A DNA stretch of 64,000 bases from Bradyrhizobium sp. B097 (GCF_038957035.1 NZ_CP152412.1:3716501-3780500); one strand, 5' to 3'. Positions 52,771 through 62,187 are shown, counted from the stretch's first letter. Notes: generated by a model not told the origin, from the sequence alone. Translations and numbers: made by a program.

Positions 52771-54230
52771 ACCGGCTCGCTCTGGCGGGCGCCGTCGCTG
52801 CGATCGTTGCAGCGGCAGGCGTCGCATATGTTGGTCGCGGCCTGCCGCCGTGGCCGGGCGCAAATCTCGTTGCTCCTGCCGCGCAAGCGGCGGAAGCCGG
52901 CGCGCCGATCTATTTCCGCGATCCGGACGGCAAGCCGTCCTACTCGCTGACGCCGAGGAAGACGTCCGACGGCCGCGACTACCAGCCGGTCGCCGCCGGC
53001 GCCGATCTCAGCTTCGACGAGGCGGAGGCGCCAATGGCGATGCCCGCGGACAGCAGCGCCACGGCCGCCAAGGGCGAGCGCAAGGTCAAATATTATCGCA
53101 ACCCAATGGGCCTTCCCGACACCTCGCCGGTGCCGAAGAAGGATTCCATGGGGATGGATTACATCGCCGTCTACGACGGCGAAGACAGCGACGACGGCTC
53201 GATCAGGCTGTCGCCGGGAAAAATCCAGCGCACCGGCGTCAAATCCGAGGCGGCGGAGCTGCGCCGCATCCGCACGCTGGTCCGTGCCCCCGGCACGATC
53301 CAGCTCGACGAACGGCGGGTCTCCGTGATCGCGATGCGGGCCGAGAGCTATGTGCAGAAGGTCGCCGACATCACGACCGGCAGCCGGGTGACGAAAGGCC
53401 AGCCGTTGATGGAGATCTACAGCCCGGCGGTGTCGTCCGCGGCGGCCGAATATGTCGCGACCATGACCTCGAAAGCGATCGCGAATATCGAGCCCTACGG
53501 ACGCGGCTCCAAGCAGCGGTTGACCAATCTCGACGTTCCCGAGACCGTCATCGCCGAGATGGAGAAAAGCCACACGGTGCCGCTCGCGATCCAGTGGTTG
53601 TCGCCGCGTGACGGCATCGTGTTGCAGCGTGCCGCGATCGAGGGCATGCGTGCCCAGCCCGGCGACGTGCTGTTCCGGATCGCCGACGTCTCCGTCGTGT
53701 GGGCACTGGCCGATGTCGCCGAGCGCGATCTCGGCAACATCGTGGTCGGGCAGAAGGTCGCGGTGCGGGCCCGCAGCTATCCCGGCCGCACGTTCATGGG
53801 CCAGATCAGCGTGATCTATCCGCAGGTCAACAAGGACACGCGCACCGCGCGGGTGCGGATCGAATTGCAGAATGCCGATCTCGCGCTGTTGCCGGACATG
53901 TATGTCGACGCCGAGATCGACATTGGCAGCGCGGCGCCGGTGCTGACGGTGGCGGAAAACTCCATCCTCGACACCGGGAGCCGCCAGACCGTGCTGATCG
54001 ACCGCGGCAACGGGCGGTTCGAGCCGCGCGAGGTCAAGCTCGGGCGGCGCGGCGACGGCTATGTCGAAATCCGCGACGGGATCGCCGAGGGCGATGCGGT
54101 CGTCACGTCGGCGACCTTCCTGATCGATGCCGAAAGCAACCTGAAGGCGGCGATCAAGGGCTTTGCCGAGGCCGGCGCTGCGCAAGCGGCAGCGGCCGAC
54201 GGCCAGATGACGGACGGAGGCAAGCCATGA
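52767..54230 (+). CDS. cusB: Copper efflux periplasmic adaptor, CusB family
   Basis: This 487-residue adaptor links the inner-membrane pump to the outer-membrane channel. After an N-terminal membrane anchor there are two degenerate heavy-metal-binding modules (about 47-75 and 107-136: KYYRNPMGLPDTSPVPKKDSMGMDY), then the lipoyl/hairpin and beta-barrel domains (VRAPGTIQLDERRVSVIAMRAESYVQKVADITTGSRVTKGQPLMEIYSP). The ATG 52767 overlaps the stop of the FixH-like gene, and the stop overlaps cusA. Confidence 0.93.
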   Translation: MNRLALAGAVAAIVAAAGVAYVGRGLPPWPGANLVAPAAQAAEAGAPIYFRDPDGKPSYSLTPRKTSDGRDYQPVAAGADLSFDEAEAPMAMPADSSATAAKGERKVKYYRNPMGLPDTSPVPKKDSMGMDYIAVYDGEDSDDGSIRLSPGKIQRTGVKSEAAELRRIRTLVRAPGTIQLDERRVSVIAMRAESYVQKVADITTGSRVTKGQPLMEIYSPAVSSAAAEYVATMTSKAIANIEPYGRGSKQRLTNLDVPETVIAEMEKSHTVPLAIQWLSPRDGIVLQRAAIEGMRAQPGDVLFRIADVSVVWALADVAERDLGNIVVGQKVAVRARSYPGRTFMGQISVIYPQVNKDTRTARVRIELQNADLALLPDMYVDAEIDIGSAAPVLTVAENSILDTGSRQTVLIDRGNGRFEPREVKLGRRGDGYVEIRDGIAEGDAVVTSATFLIDAESNLKAAIKGFAEAGAAQAAAADGQMTDGGKP

Positions 54231-57200
54231 TCGCACGTGTCATCGCCTGGTCGGCGCGCAATTTGCTGCTGGTGCTGTTCGGCACCGGCTTTGCGGCTGC
54301 CGCGGGCCTCTACGCGTTGCTGCATCTGCCGCTCGATGCGATCCCCGATCTCTCCGACACCCAGGTCATCGTCTACACCGAGTATCCCGGCCAGGCGCCG
54401 CAGGTGATCGAGGACCAGGTCACCTATCCCTTGACCACGGCGATGCTGACGGTGCCGAAGTCGAAGGTCGTCCGCGGCTTCTCGTTCTTCGGCGTCTCCT
54501 TCGTCTACGTCATCTTCGAGGACGGCACCGACATCTATTGGGCGCGCTCGCGGGTGCTCGAATTCCTCAACGGCGCGGCGTCGCGGCTGCCGGCCGGTGT
54601 CTCGCCGACCATCGGTCCCGATGCGACCGGGGTGGGGTGGGTCTACCAGTATGCCGTGATGTCGAAAGAGCTGAATCTCGCCGACACCCGCACTATCCAG
54701 GACTGGAATCTGAAATTCGCGCTGGCGAGAGCGGAAGGCGTGGCGGAGGTCGCGAGCGTCGGCGGCTTCGTCAAGCAGTACAATGTGATCCTCGATCCGC
54801 AGCGGATGCGCGACCGCGGCATCACCATGCAGCGGATGCGCGATGCGATCCGCGCCAGCAATGCCGATGTCGGCGGCCGCACCGTCGAGCTCTCCGAGTT
54901 CGAATATGTCATTCGCGGCAAGGGCTATCTCAGGGATATCAACGATCTCGGCAACATCGTGCTGAAGACCGACAACGGCACGCCGGTGCTGCTGCGTGAC
55001 ATCGCCCGCGTCGAGCTCGGCCCCGACGAGCGGCGCGGCATCGCCGAATTGAACGGCGAGGGCGAGGTGGCAAGCGGCATCGTGCTGCAACGCTTCGGCG
55101 TCAATGCCCTCGACGTGATCGAAAACGTCAAGAAGCGCTTCAAGGAGATCGCGACCAGCCTGCCGAAGTCGGTCGAGATCGTGCCGGTCTATGACCGGTC
55201 CAACCTGATCTATGCGGCGATCGACACGCTCAAGCGCACGCTGTTCGAGGAGAGCGTCGTGGTCGCGCTGGTCTGCTTCGTGTTCCTGCTGCATGTCCGC
55301 AGCGCGCTGGTCGCGATCCTGATGCTGCCGGTCGGCGTCTTGATGGCGTTCGGCGCGATGAAGCTGCTCGGGATCGGCTCCAACATCATGAGTCTCGGCG
55401 GCATCGCGATTGCGATCGGCGCCATGATCGATGCGGCGATCGTGATGATCGAGAACGCGCACAAGCACCTGGAGCGGGCCGAGCCCGGACGGTCGCGGGT
55501 CGCGATCCTGATCGAGGCCGCGGCGGAGGTGGGACCGGCGCTGTTCTTCAGCCTGCTCATCATCACCGTGTCGTTCATGCCGATCTTCACGCTGGAGTCG
55601 CAGGAGGGGCGGCTGTTCTCGCCGCTCGCTTTCACCAAGACCTTTGCGATGGCGGCAGCCGCGTTGCTGTCGGTGACGCTGGTGCCGGCGCTGATGGTGA
55701 TCTTCGTCCGCGGCAGGATCGTCCCCGAGCACAAGAATCCGATCAATCGCTTCCTGATCTGGATCTACCGTCCGGTCATCAACGGCGTGTTGCGGGCGAA
55801 GACGCTGGTGATCCTGCTCGCGCTCGCAGCGGTCGCCGTCACGGTCTGGCCGGCCCGGCAGCTCGGCACCGAGTTCATGCCCGACCTCAACGAGGGCACG
55901 CTGCTCTACATGCCGACCACGCTGCCGGGGATTTCGGTGACCAAGGCGGCCGAGCTGCTGCAGATGCAGGACCGCATCATCCGCAGCTTTCCCGAGGTCG
56001 TCTCGGTCTACGGCAAGGCCGGCCGCGCCGCCACCGCGACCGATCCGGCGCCGTCGGAGATGTTCGAGACCGTCGTCAACCTCAAGCCGAAACAGCAATG
56101 GCGCAAGGGCCTCACGCTCGACGGCCTGATCGCCGAGATGGATAAGGCACTGCAATTCCCCGGCGTCTCCAACGCCTGGACCATGCCGATCAAGGCGCGC
56201 ATCGACATGCTGTCGACTGGGATCCGGACGCCGGTCGGCGTCAAGGTGATCGGCCCCGATCTCGCCGTGATCGACAAGCTCGCCCGCCAGATCGAGCAGG
56301 TCGTGAAGGGCGTGCCCGGCACCTCGTCGGCCTATGCCGAGCGCGGCCTCGGCGGCTACTACCTCGAGATCACGCCGAACCGCGAGGCGTTGTCGCGCTA
56401 CGGCATCGCGGTGCAGGACGTGCAGGACACGATCGCGACCGCGCTCGGCGGCCAGACCGTCACGACGACAGTGGAAGGACGCCAGCGCTTCACCGTCAAC
56501 ATGCGCTATCCGCGCGACCTGCGCGACAATCCGGGTGCGATCGCGAGCGACATCCTGGTGCCGATGCCGGCGGGCGGCGCCGTGCCGCTCGGCGAGGTCG
56601 CCGATATCACGCCGTCGCGCGGGCCGACCACGATCCGGACCGAGAACGGGCAGCTTGCGACCTACATCTATGTCGATATCCGCGATCGCGATCTCGGCGG
56701 CTATGTCGCGGATGCGCAGCGCGCGGTGCAGGCCGCCGTGCAGTTTCCGCCCGGCACCTACGTGGTCTGGAGCGGGCAATACGAATATCTCGAACGCGCC
56801 GCGGCGCGGCTCAAGATCGTGGTACCGGTGACGCTTCTGATCATTTTCCTGCTGCTCTACCTCAACTTCCGCTCGGTGGTGGAGACCATGATCGTGATGC
56901 TGTCGCTGCCGTTCGCGCTGGTCGGCGGGCTCTGGCTGATGTGGGCGCTCGGCTTCAACCTGTCGGTTGCGGTCGCGGTCGGCTTCATCGCGCTCGCCGG
57001 CGTCGCCGCCGAGACCGGCGTCGTGATGCTGATGTATCTCAACCATGCGCTGGCCGGGATCACCGCGCGTCGCGCCGCCGAGGGACGCTCGATCGACCAC
57101 GAAGATCTCAACCGCGCGATCATCGAAGGCGCGGTCGAGCGGGTCCGGCCGAAGATGATGACCGTGGTCGCCATCATGGCCGGGCTATTGCCGATCATGT

Positions 57201-57406
57201 GGAGCACCGGCACCGGCTCCGAGATCATGCAGCGCATCGCGGTGCCGATGATCGGCGGCATGATCTCGTCGACCTTGCTGACGCTGATCGTGATTCCCGC
57301 GATCTTCGCTGTCGTGAAGGGCTTCGCGCTTCGTGCACGGATGCCCGAACCGGATGTCGTTGCGCCAGTCGTGCGACAGCGTGTAGCAGGGGCAGGGAAT
57401 CCATAG
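54227..57406 (+). CDS. cusA: Copper/silver RND efflux pump, CusA family
   Basis: This 1059-residue inner-membrane pump has twelve helices and two large periplasmic loops. The three Met that bind Cu(I)/Ag(I) in E. coli CusA (573, 623, 672) have equivalents with exactly the same spacing: M562 (LLYMPTTLPGIS), M612 (SEMFETVV) and M661 (RIDMLSTGI). The proton-relay Asp lies in GGIAIAIGAMIDAAIVMIEN. It is coupled to cusB by ATGA. It exports monovalent copper from the periplasm or cytoplasm. Confidence 0.96.
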   Translation: MIARVIAWSARNLLLVLFGTGFAAAAGLYALLHLPLDAIPDLSDTQVIVYTEYPGQAPQVIEDQVTYPLTTAMLTVPKSKVVRGFSFFGVSFVYVIFEDGTDIYWARSRVLEFLNGAASRLPAGVSPTIGPDATGVGWVYQYAVMSKELNLADTRTIQDWNLKFALARAEGVAEVASVGGFVKQYNVILDPQRMRDRGITMQRMRDAIRASNADVGGRTVELSEFEYVIRGKGYLRDINDLGNIVLKTDNGTPVLLRDIARVELGPDERRGIAELNGEGEVASGIVLQRFGVNALDVIENVKKRFKEIATSLPKSVEIVPVYDRSNLIYAAIDTLKRTLFEESVVVALVCFVFLLHVRSALVAILMLPVGVLMAFGAMKLLGIGSNIMSLGGIAIAIGAMIDAAIVMIENAHKHLERAEPGRSRVAILIEAAAEVGPALFFSLLIITVSFMPIFTLESQEGRLFSPLAFTKTFAMAAAALLSVTLVPALMVIFVRGRIVPEHKNPINRFLIWIYRPVINGVLRAKTLVILLALAAVAVTVWPARQLGTEFMPDLNEGTLLYMPTTLPGISVTKAAELLQMQDRIIRSFPEVVSVYGKAGRAATATDPAPSEMFETVVNLKPKQQWRKGLTLDGLIAEMDKALQFPGVSNAWTMPIKARIDMLSTGIRTPVGVKVIGPDLAVIDKLARQIEQVVKGVPGTSSAYAERGLGGYYLEITPNREALSRYGIAVQDVQDTIATALGGQTVTTTVEGRQRFTVNMRYPRDLRDNPGAIASDILVPMPAGGAVPLGEVADITPSRGPTTIRTENGQLATYIYVDIRDRDLGGYVADAQRAVQAAVQFPPGTYVVWSGQYEYLERAAARLKIVVPVTLLIIFLLLYLNFRSVVETMIVMLSLPFALVGGLWLMWALGFNLSVAVAVGFIALAGVAAETGVVMLMYLNHALAGITARRAAEGRSIDHEDLNRAIIEGAVERVRPKMMTVVAIMAGLLPIMWSTGTGSEIMQRIAVPMIGGMISSTLLTLIVIPAIFAVVKGFALRARMPEPDVVAPVVRQRVAGAGNP

Positions 57407-57429
57407 GCCGGTTCAAACCGGATTGAATG

Positions 57430-57446
57430 ATACCCTGCGGGGGTAT
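57430..57446 (+). promoter_or_regulatory. CsoR-type copper operator candidate
   Basis: ATACCC-TGCGG-GGGTAT (57430-57446) is a perfect inverted repeat, very like the TACCC-N5-GGGTA operators of CsoR/CopY-type copper repressors. It lies 74 bases before the next gene, in the promoter zone of the second half of the copper island. No CsoR gene is in the window. Confidence 0.65.
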
Positions 57447-57519
57447 ATAGGATGGCGGTTCGCGGCCGACTGATCTGCAGTCGGGGTGCGGGCGAGGCGA
57501 GTTCGGGGCGATCACGCGG

Positions 57520-57972
57520 GTGTTGGTGCGGTTGACGAGGTCACGGCGGGTGCGGGCGGGATGTTCCATCATCCTGGCCTATCTGTTCTGCGTCCTCGCG
57601 CCGTCCGTCGCGCTCGCGTTCGGGGCGCCGTTTCCGTGCCTGACCGATGAGGTCCAGCCATCCGTCGCGGTGCACGTGCATGATGCCTCGATGGCGCATG
57701 CCAATGGCGTCGCGCACGATCATGCCGGCCACGATCATGGTGGCATGCATGCGCATCACGCGGCCGATGGCGCCGGACCACCGATCAAGCACAGCCACGA
57801 CGGCAAGAACGCGCCGGGCCCGTGCTGCGCGATGATGTGCGTGTCGGCGCTGCCGGCCGATCTTCCGCTCGTCGCCGGTCCGTTGCATCCGATTGCGACC
57901 CGTCTCACTGAAGCCTTGCAGGGCCTGCGCAGCGAGGCGCCCGCGCGGCTCTATCGTCCCCCCATCGCCTGA
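57520..57972 (+). CDS. Exported His-rich protein (DUF2946-like)
   Basis: This 150-residue protein has a signal peptide (CSIILAYLFCVLAPSVALAFG) followed by a His/Asp-rich block (HVHDASMAHANGVAHDHAGH and DHGGMHAHHAA, HSHDGK) and GPCCAMMC. Around fifteen His lie within 60 residues, so metal binding is very likely. The GTG start at 57520 is used. It leads the gene group behind the CsoR-like operator. Confidence 0.75.
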   Translation: MLVRLTRSRRVRAGCSIILAYLFCVLAPSVALAFGAPFPCLTDEVQPSVAVHVHDASMAHANGVAHDHAGHDHGGMHAHHAADGAGPPIKHSHDGKNAPGPCCAMMCVSALPADLPLVAGPLHPIATRLTEALQGLRSEAPARLYRPPIA

Positions 57973-58049
57973 TCCTCAGCTGACATCGTGGCTGCGCCGC
58001 GCGCTTGCGTGCGCATGCCTGCTATTCATCTGATGATCGGGACAGATCC

Positions 58050-58373
58050 ATGTTTTCGCATTTCGGGGCGAGGCTCGCCGCCGTGGCCACGCGGCGTGGC
58101 AACCGGCTTGGCCGGCGCGCACCATCGACATTCGCATCGCGCATCGCCGCCGCCATCCTCGCGGCTGCGCCGCTCGCCGGGTGCATGGCTGACGGCCGGC
58201 CAGTCGCCATCGCAGCCGATCCGGCCGACCCGTCGGCGCACACGGCCAGCGTCGGCTACCGCTCGACGATCGCGCCCTACAGCAGCCTGCGTCCGGCGAC
58301 GCCGCTGCCCTGGCGCGAGCGCAACGATGGCGTGACGCCGCAAACCAATTCCAATCACAAATCGGATCGGTAG
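58050..58373 (+). CDS. Small lipoprotein in the copper island
   Basis: This 107-residue protein has a basic start and a hydrophobic segment ending in a lipobox (AAPLAGCM), so it is probably lipid-anchored. The mature part is short and Pro/Ser-rich. No family was recognised. It starts 77 bases after the His-rich gene and ends 9 bases before the TolC-family gene, so it is in the same operon. Confidence 0.7.
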   Translation: MFSHFGARLAAVATRRGNRLGRRAPSTFASRIAAAILAAAPLAGCMADGRPVAIAADPADPSAHTASVGYRSTIAPYSSLRPATPLPWRERNDGVTPQTNSNHKSDR

Positions 58374-58382
58374 GAGGGCGCC

Positions 58383-59801
58383 ATGCGATATCTGGCCATT
58401 GCGCCGATCCTGCTGCTGACAGCCGCGCTTGCGGGATGCGCATCGTTCTCGCCCGACAGCGGCATGGGCGTCGTTTCCGACGTGACCGAAAAGGCGATCG
58501 GCAAGGACGTCGCCTTTGTTCGCTCCGCGGACGAAGCCACGACCGTCGACGCCGCGGTGAAGCGGCTGCTGGCGCGCAACCTGACCGCGGATGCCGCCGT
58601 GCAGGTCGCGCTATTGAACAACAAGGGCCTGCAGGCGGCCTATAACGAGCTGGCGCTGGCGGAGACGGATCTCGTCGCCGACAGCCTGCCGCCGAATCCC
58701 ACCTTCTCGGTCTCCCGCATCACCGGCAACGGCGCCAGCGAGGTCGAGCGGCAGGTCGTCGGCGACATCCTGGCGCTGGCGACGCTGCCGGCGCGCTCCG
58801 AGATCGCACGCGAGCGCTTCCGCCAGGCGCAGCTCAGGGCCGCGCTCGCCACCTTGCGGCTCGCCGCCGAGGTGCGGCGCAGCCATGTCGCGGCGGTGGC
58901 CGCGAACGAGACGGTCGCGCTGCTGATCGACGCGAAGGCGACCGCGGAATCGACGGCACAGCTCGCCAAAAAACTCGGCGAGACCGGCGGCATGAACAAG
59001 CTCGACCAGGCCCGCGAGCAGGTGTTCTACGCCGAGATCACGGCTGACCTCGCCAGCGCGCGGCAGAACGCGTCGAGTTCGCGCGAGCGGCTCGCGCGCC
59101 TGCTTGGGCTCTGGGACGGCGATCTCGGCTTTCGACTCCCCAGCAAGTTGCCATTGCTGCCGAAGCGGCCACTGGAACAGCCGTCGATCGAGGTTGCCGC
59201 GGTCGGTCATCGCGTCGATCTGCAGATCGCGCGGATGGAGATCGTAGCTCTCGCCAAGGCGCTCGATCTCACCGAGGCGACGCGCTTCGTCACGCTGCTT
59301 GATGTCGCCGGCATCGACAGGCGGACGCGCGATCCGGAAGGCCCGCCATTCAAGGAGCGCGGCTTCGACGTCCAGTTCCAGATTCCGATCTTCGACGGCG
59401 GCGAGGTGCGGGTGCGCCAAGCGGCCGAGACCTACCGGCAGGCCATGAACCGGCTGACCGAGAAGGCCATCAATGTCCGCTCCGAGGCGCGCGACGCCTA
59501 TCGCGTCTACCGCTCGACCTACGACATCGCGAGCCACTACCAGCGCGAGGTGCTGCCGCTGCGGCAGATCATCACCGAGGAGATGCAGCTGCGCTTCTCC
59601 AGCATGCAGGTCGACGTGTTCGCGCTGCTGACCGAAGCGCGGCAGCGGCTCGGCTCGCTGCGCGCGGCGATCGACGCCAAACGCGACTTCTGGCTGGCGC
59701 AATCCGACCTGCAGACCGCGATCAACGGCGGCGGCCCGGCGGCCGCGCCATCGACACCATCCGCCATCGCCTCGACCGCGCCTGCGGCCGGCGATCATTG
59801 A
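58383..59801 (+). CDS. TolC family outer-membrane efflux channel
   Basis: This 472-residue lipoprotein (lipobox LTAALAGC, Cys19) has the two TolC-type repeats of long helices and short strands (VQVALLNNKGLQAAYNELALAETDLVADSLPPNPTF, and FDVQFQIPIFDGGEVRVRQAAETYRQAMNRLTEKA). It is the likely outer-membrane partner of CusBA, here separated from it by 1 kb and encoded with the oxidase. Confidence 0.9.
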   Translation: MRYLAIAPILLLTAALAGCASFSPDSGMGVVSDVTEKAIGKDVAFVRSADEATTVDAAVKRLLARNLTADAAVQVALLNNKGLQAAYNELALAETDLVADSLPPNPTFSVSRITGNGASEVERQVVGDILALATLPARSEIARERFRQAQLRAALATLRLAAEVRRSHVAAVAANETVALLIDAKATAESTAQLAKKLGETGGMNKLDQAREQVFYAEITADLASARQNASSSRERLARLLGLWDGDLGFRLPSKLPLLPKRPLEQPSIEVAAVGHRVDLQIARMEIVALAKALDLTEATRFVTLLDVAGIDRRTRDPEGPPFKERGFDVQFQIPIFDGGEVRVRQAAETYRQAMNRLTEKAINVRSEARDAYRVYRSTYDIASHYQREVLPLRQIITEEMQLRFSSMQVDVFALLTEARQRLGSLRAAIDAKRDFWLAQSDLQTAINGGGPAAAPSTPSAIASTAPAAGDH

Positions 59802-59813
59802 GAGGAGACGTAG

Positions 59814-61169
59814 ATGTTTTCACGTCGAGGATTTTTGGGGAGCGCGGCGCTGGTCACGGCGAGCGCGGTCAGCGGCCGCGTGCAGGCTGCCGGCATTCCG
59901 GAAGCGCCGACCATGGACAGAGCGGTGATGCAGCCGCCGCTGCATCCGTCGAGCGGGCCCGACTATCGGCCCGTGGTGACGCTCAACGGCTGGTCGCTGC
60001 CGTGGCGGATGAACGGCGACTGGAAGGAATTCCATCTCGTCGCCGAGCCGGTGGTGCGCGAATTCGCCGACGGCATGAAGGCCAATCTGTGGGGCTATAA
60101 CGGCCAGGCGCCGGGACCGACCATCGAGGCGGTCGAGGGCGACAAGGTCCGGATCTTCGTCACCAACAAATTGCCTGAACATACCACGGTGCACTGGCAC
60201 GGCATGATCGTGCCATCAGGCATGGACGGCGTCGGCGGCCTCAACCAGCCGCACATCAAGCCGGGCAAGACCTTCGTCTACGAGTTCGAGCTGAAGCACA
60301 GCGGGACCTTCATGTACCACCCGCATTCCGACGAGATGGTGCAGATGGCGATGGGCATGATGGGCATGTTCATCGTGCATCCGCGCGATCCGGCGTTCCG
60401 TCCCGTGGATCGTGACTTCGTCTTCATCATGAGCAGCTACCTGATCGACCCCGGCACCTATCTGCCGAAGGTCAACGAGATGACCGATTTCAACATGTGG
60501 ACCTGGAACAGCCGCGTCTATCCCGGCATCGATCCGATGCCGATCCGGCTCGGCGACAGGATCCGCGTACGGATCGGCAACCTCACCATGACCAACCATC
60601 CGATCCATGTGCACGGGCACAATTTCGCGGTGACCTGCACCGACGGCGGCTGGGTGCCGGAGAGCGCGCAATATCCGGAGACCACGACCGATGTGCCGGT
60701 CGGCGCCGTCAGGGCGTTCGACATGCTCGCCGACAATCCGGGCGACTGGGCGTTCCACTGCCACAAGTCGCACCACACCATGAACGCGATGGGCCACGAC
60801 GTGCGCAACTTCATCGGCGTGTCGCGCCAGGATCTGGCGAAGGCGGTCGGCAAGCTCGCGCCCGACGCCATGGTGATGGGATCGACCGGCATGGCGATGG
60901 GCAACATGGAGATGCCCGCGCCCGACAACACGCTGCCGATGATGACCGGCACCGGGCAGTTCGGGCCGATTGAGATGGGCGGCATGTTCACCGTGATGAA
61001 GATCCGCGAGGGGCTCGGCCGCGACGATTACGCCGATCCCGGTCCCTACGACTATCCGCCGGGCACCGTTGCCTATGAGGTCGACGCGCCCACTGCCGAA
61101 CCCGCGCGGCAGCCGCCGGCGGCTCCGGAGCGAAAAGCCAAGCCATCAATGAAGGGAATGAAGATGTAG
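59814..61169 (+). CDS. Multicopper oxidase, Tat-exported
   Basis: This 451-residue protein starts with a Tat signal (FSRRGFLGSAALVTASA). All four copper motifs are present: HWHG (127-130), HPHSDE (169-174), HPIHVHGH (262-269) and HCHKSHHTMNAM, with type 1 Cys316, His321 and Met326. The C-terminal half is Met-rich (MVMGSTGMAMGNMEM). It is probably a periplasmic cuprous oxidase that makes Cu(I) less toxic. It follows the TolC gene by 12 bases. Confidence 0.94.
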   Translation: MFSRRGFLGSAALVTASAVSGRVQAAGIPEAPTMDRAVMQPPLHPSSGPDYRPVVTLNGWSLPWRMNGDWKEFHLVAEPVVREFADGMKANLWGYNGQAPGPTIEAVEGDKVRIFVTNKLPEHTTVHWHGMIVPSGMDGVGGLNQPHIKPGKTFVYEFELKHSGTFMYHPHSDEMVQMAMGMMGMFIVHPRDPAFRPVDRDFVFIMSSYLIDPGTYLPKVNEMTDFNMWTWNSRVYPGIDPMPIRLGDRIRVRIGNLTMTNHPIHVHGHNFAVTCTDGGWVPESAQYPETTTDVPVGAVRAFDMLADNPGDWAFHCHKSHHTMNAMGHDVRNFIGVSRQDLAKAVGKLAPDAMVMGSTGMAMGNMEMPAPDNTLPMMTGTGQFGPIEMGGMFTVMKIREGLGRDDYADPGPYDYPPGTVAYEVDAPTAEPARQPPAAPERKAKPSMKGMKM

Positions 61170-61224
61170 CGGATCGACGCGCCGTCCAACGAAAAGCAAG
61201 CAACAACTCAGAATGGAGAATCCC

Positions 61225-61686
61225 ATGAAACACCGCACCACGATCGGCATCGCCCTGGTTGCGTTGTCGATCACCGCGGCGCCGTCGCGCGGTCACGAAA
61301 AACACGGTCACCAATCCTATTCGGCCGGCGAGCCCGGCGATCCGAGCAAGCCGTCGCGCACGGTCGAGGTCGAGATGAAGGAGATGGAGTTCACGCCGTT
61401 CCGCATCGAGGTCAAGCGCGGCGAACAGGTCCGCTTCGTGATCAAGAATGCCGGCACCGAGGATCACGAATTCCTGCTCGCGACCACCGAGGAGAATTTG
61501 AAGCATGCCGAAGTCATGAAGAAGCATCCGCATATGGAGCATGACGATCCGAACGGCGTCCGCCTCGCGCCCAAGAAGACTGCGGAGATTGTCTGGAAGT
61601 TCACCAAGGCCGGTACCTTCGAATATTCCTGCCTGATCCCCGATCACCGCGACTACGGGATGACCGGCCGCGTCATCGTGAAATGA
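61225..61686 (+). CDS. Cupredoxin family protein
   Basis: This 153-residue exported protein has a signal peptide and a His-rich start (GHEKHGHQSY), then a cupredoxin fold with blue-copper ligands: His (EDHEFLL), Cys (YSCLIPDH), His and Met (DYGMTG). The ATG 61225 follows GGAG by 6 bases; ATG 61213 is also in frame. It likely carries copper or electrons for the adjacent multicopper oxidase. Confidence 0.88.
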   Translation: MKHRTTIGIALVALSITAAPSRGHEKHGHQSYSAGEPGDPSKPSRTVEVEMKEMEFTPFRIEVKRGEQVRFVIKNAGTEDHEFLLATTEENLKHAEVMKKHPHMEHDDPNGVRLAPKKTAEIVWKFTKAGTFEYSCLIPDHRDYGMTGRVIVK

Positions 61687-61715
61687 AACCAGCAACGAGA
61701 GAAAGGACGACGACG

Positions 61716-62012
61716 ATGAACAGGATGATCCGGATTGCAGCCGCAGCTGCGCTGGCGCTGACCTTGGGCGGCGCTTTCGCGCAGGCCGCAGCCATCAACG
61801 GCGAGGTCAAGAAGATCGACGAGGGCGCGGGCAAGATCACGCTCAAGCATGGCCCCGCCAAGAGCCTCGGCATGGACGAGCCGATGACGATGGTCTACCG
61901 GGTCAAGGATCCCGCGCTGCTCAAGCAGGTCAAGGTCGGCGACAAGGTCAAGTTCGAAGCCCAGGAGAGCGACGGCGGCTACACCGTCACCGCGATCCAG
62001 AAGGCGAAGTGA
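61716..62012 (+). CDS. CusF-like periplasmic copper-binding protein
   Basis: This 98-residue protein has a signal peptide and a CusF fold (INGEVKKIDEGAGKITLKHGPAKSLGMDEPMTMVYRV). The metal His and the two Met of the MTM motif are kept, while the Trp that caps Cu(I) in E. coli CusF is Met here. It would hand Cu(I) to the efflux pump. The start at 61716 (MNRMIRIAAAAAL) is chosen because it opens the signal peptide. Confidence 0.88.
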   Translation: MNRMIRIAAAAALALTLGGAFAQAAAINGEVKKIDEGAGKITLKHGPAKSLGMDEPMTMVYRVKDPALLKQVKVGDKVKFEAQESDGGYTVTAIQKAK

Positions 62013-62041
62013 GGCGATACCCGTATCGTCGCTGCGCGCCA

Positions 62042-62072
62042 GGGCTGTCGGCTGAAGCACCGCCGGCAGCCC
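62042..62072 (+). terminator. 11-bp hairpin after the cusF-like gene
   Basis: GGGCTGTCGGC (62042-62052) pairs with GCCGGCAGCCC (62062-62072) with one G-U pair. No T-run follows, so it is a weak candidate for the end of the copper operon. Confidence 0.4.
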
Positions 62073-62187
62073 CAGCAACCGCGGGCGCGGGAATTCGCCT
62101 TGCATTTACCTTAAATGATGGTGCCGGGGGAACGTCCGCGGCAGCGGCGCGTTGCTGTGCATCATTCGTGCGCAGAAGGCCCCCTCC

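Noticed and set aside
54059..57100. A 1013-residue open frame on the minus strand
   Set aside because: It is the antisense of cusA. Its composition is artificial (His/Arg/Asp-rich) and it has no ribosome site or family features.
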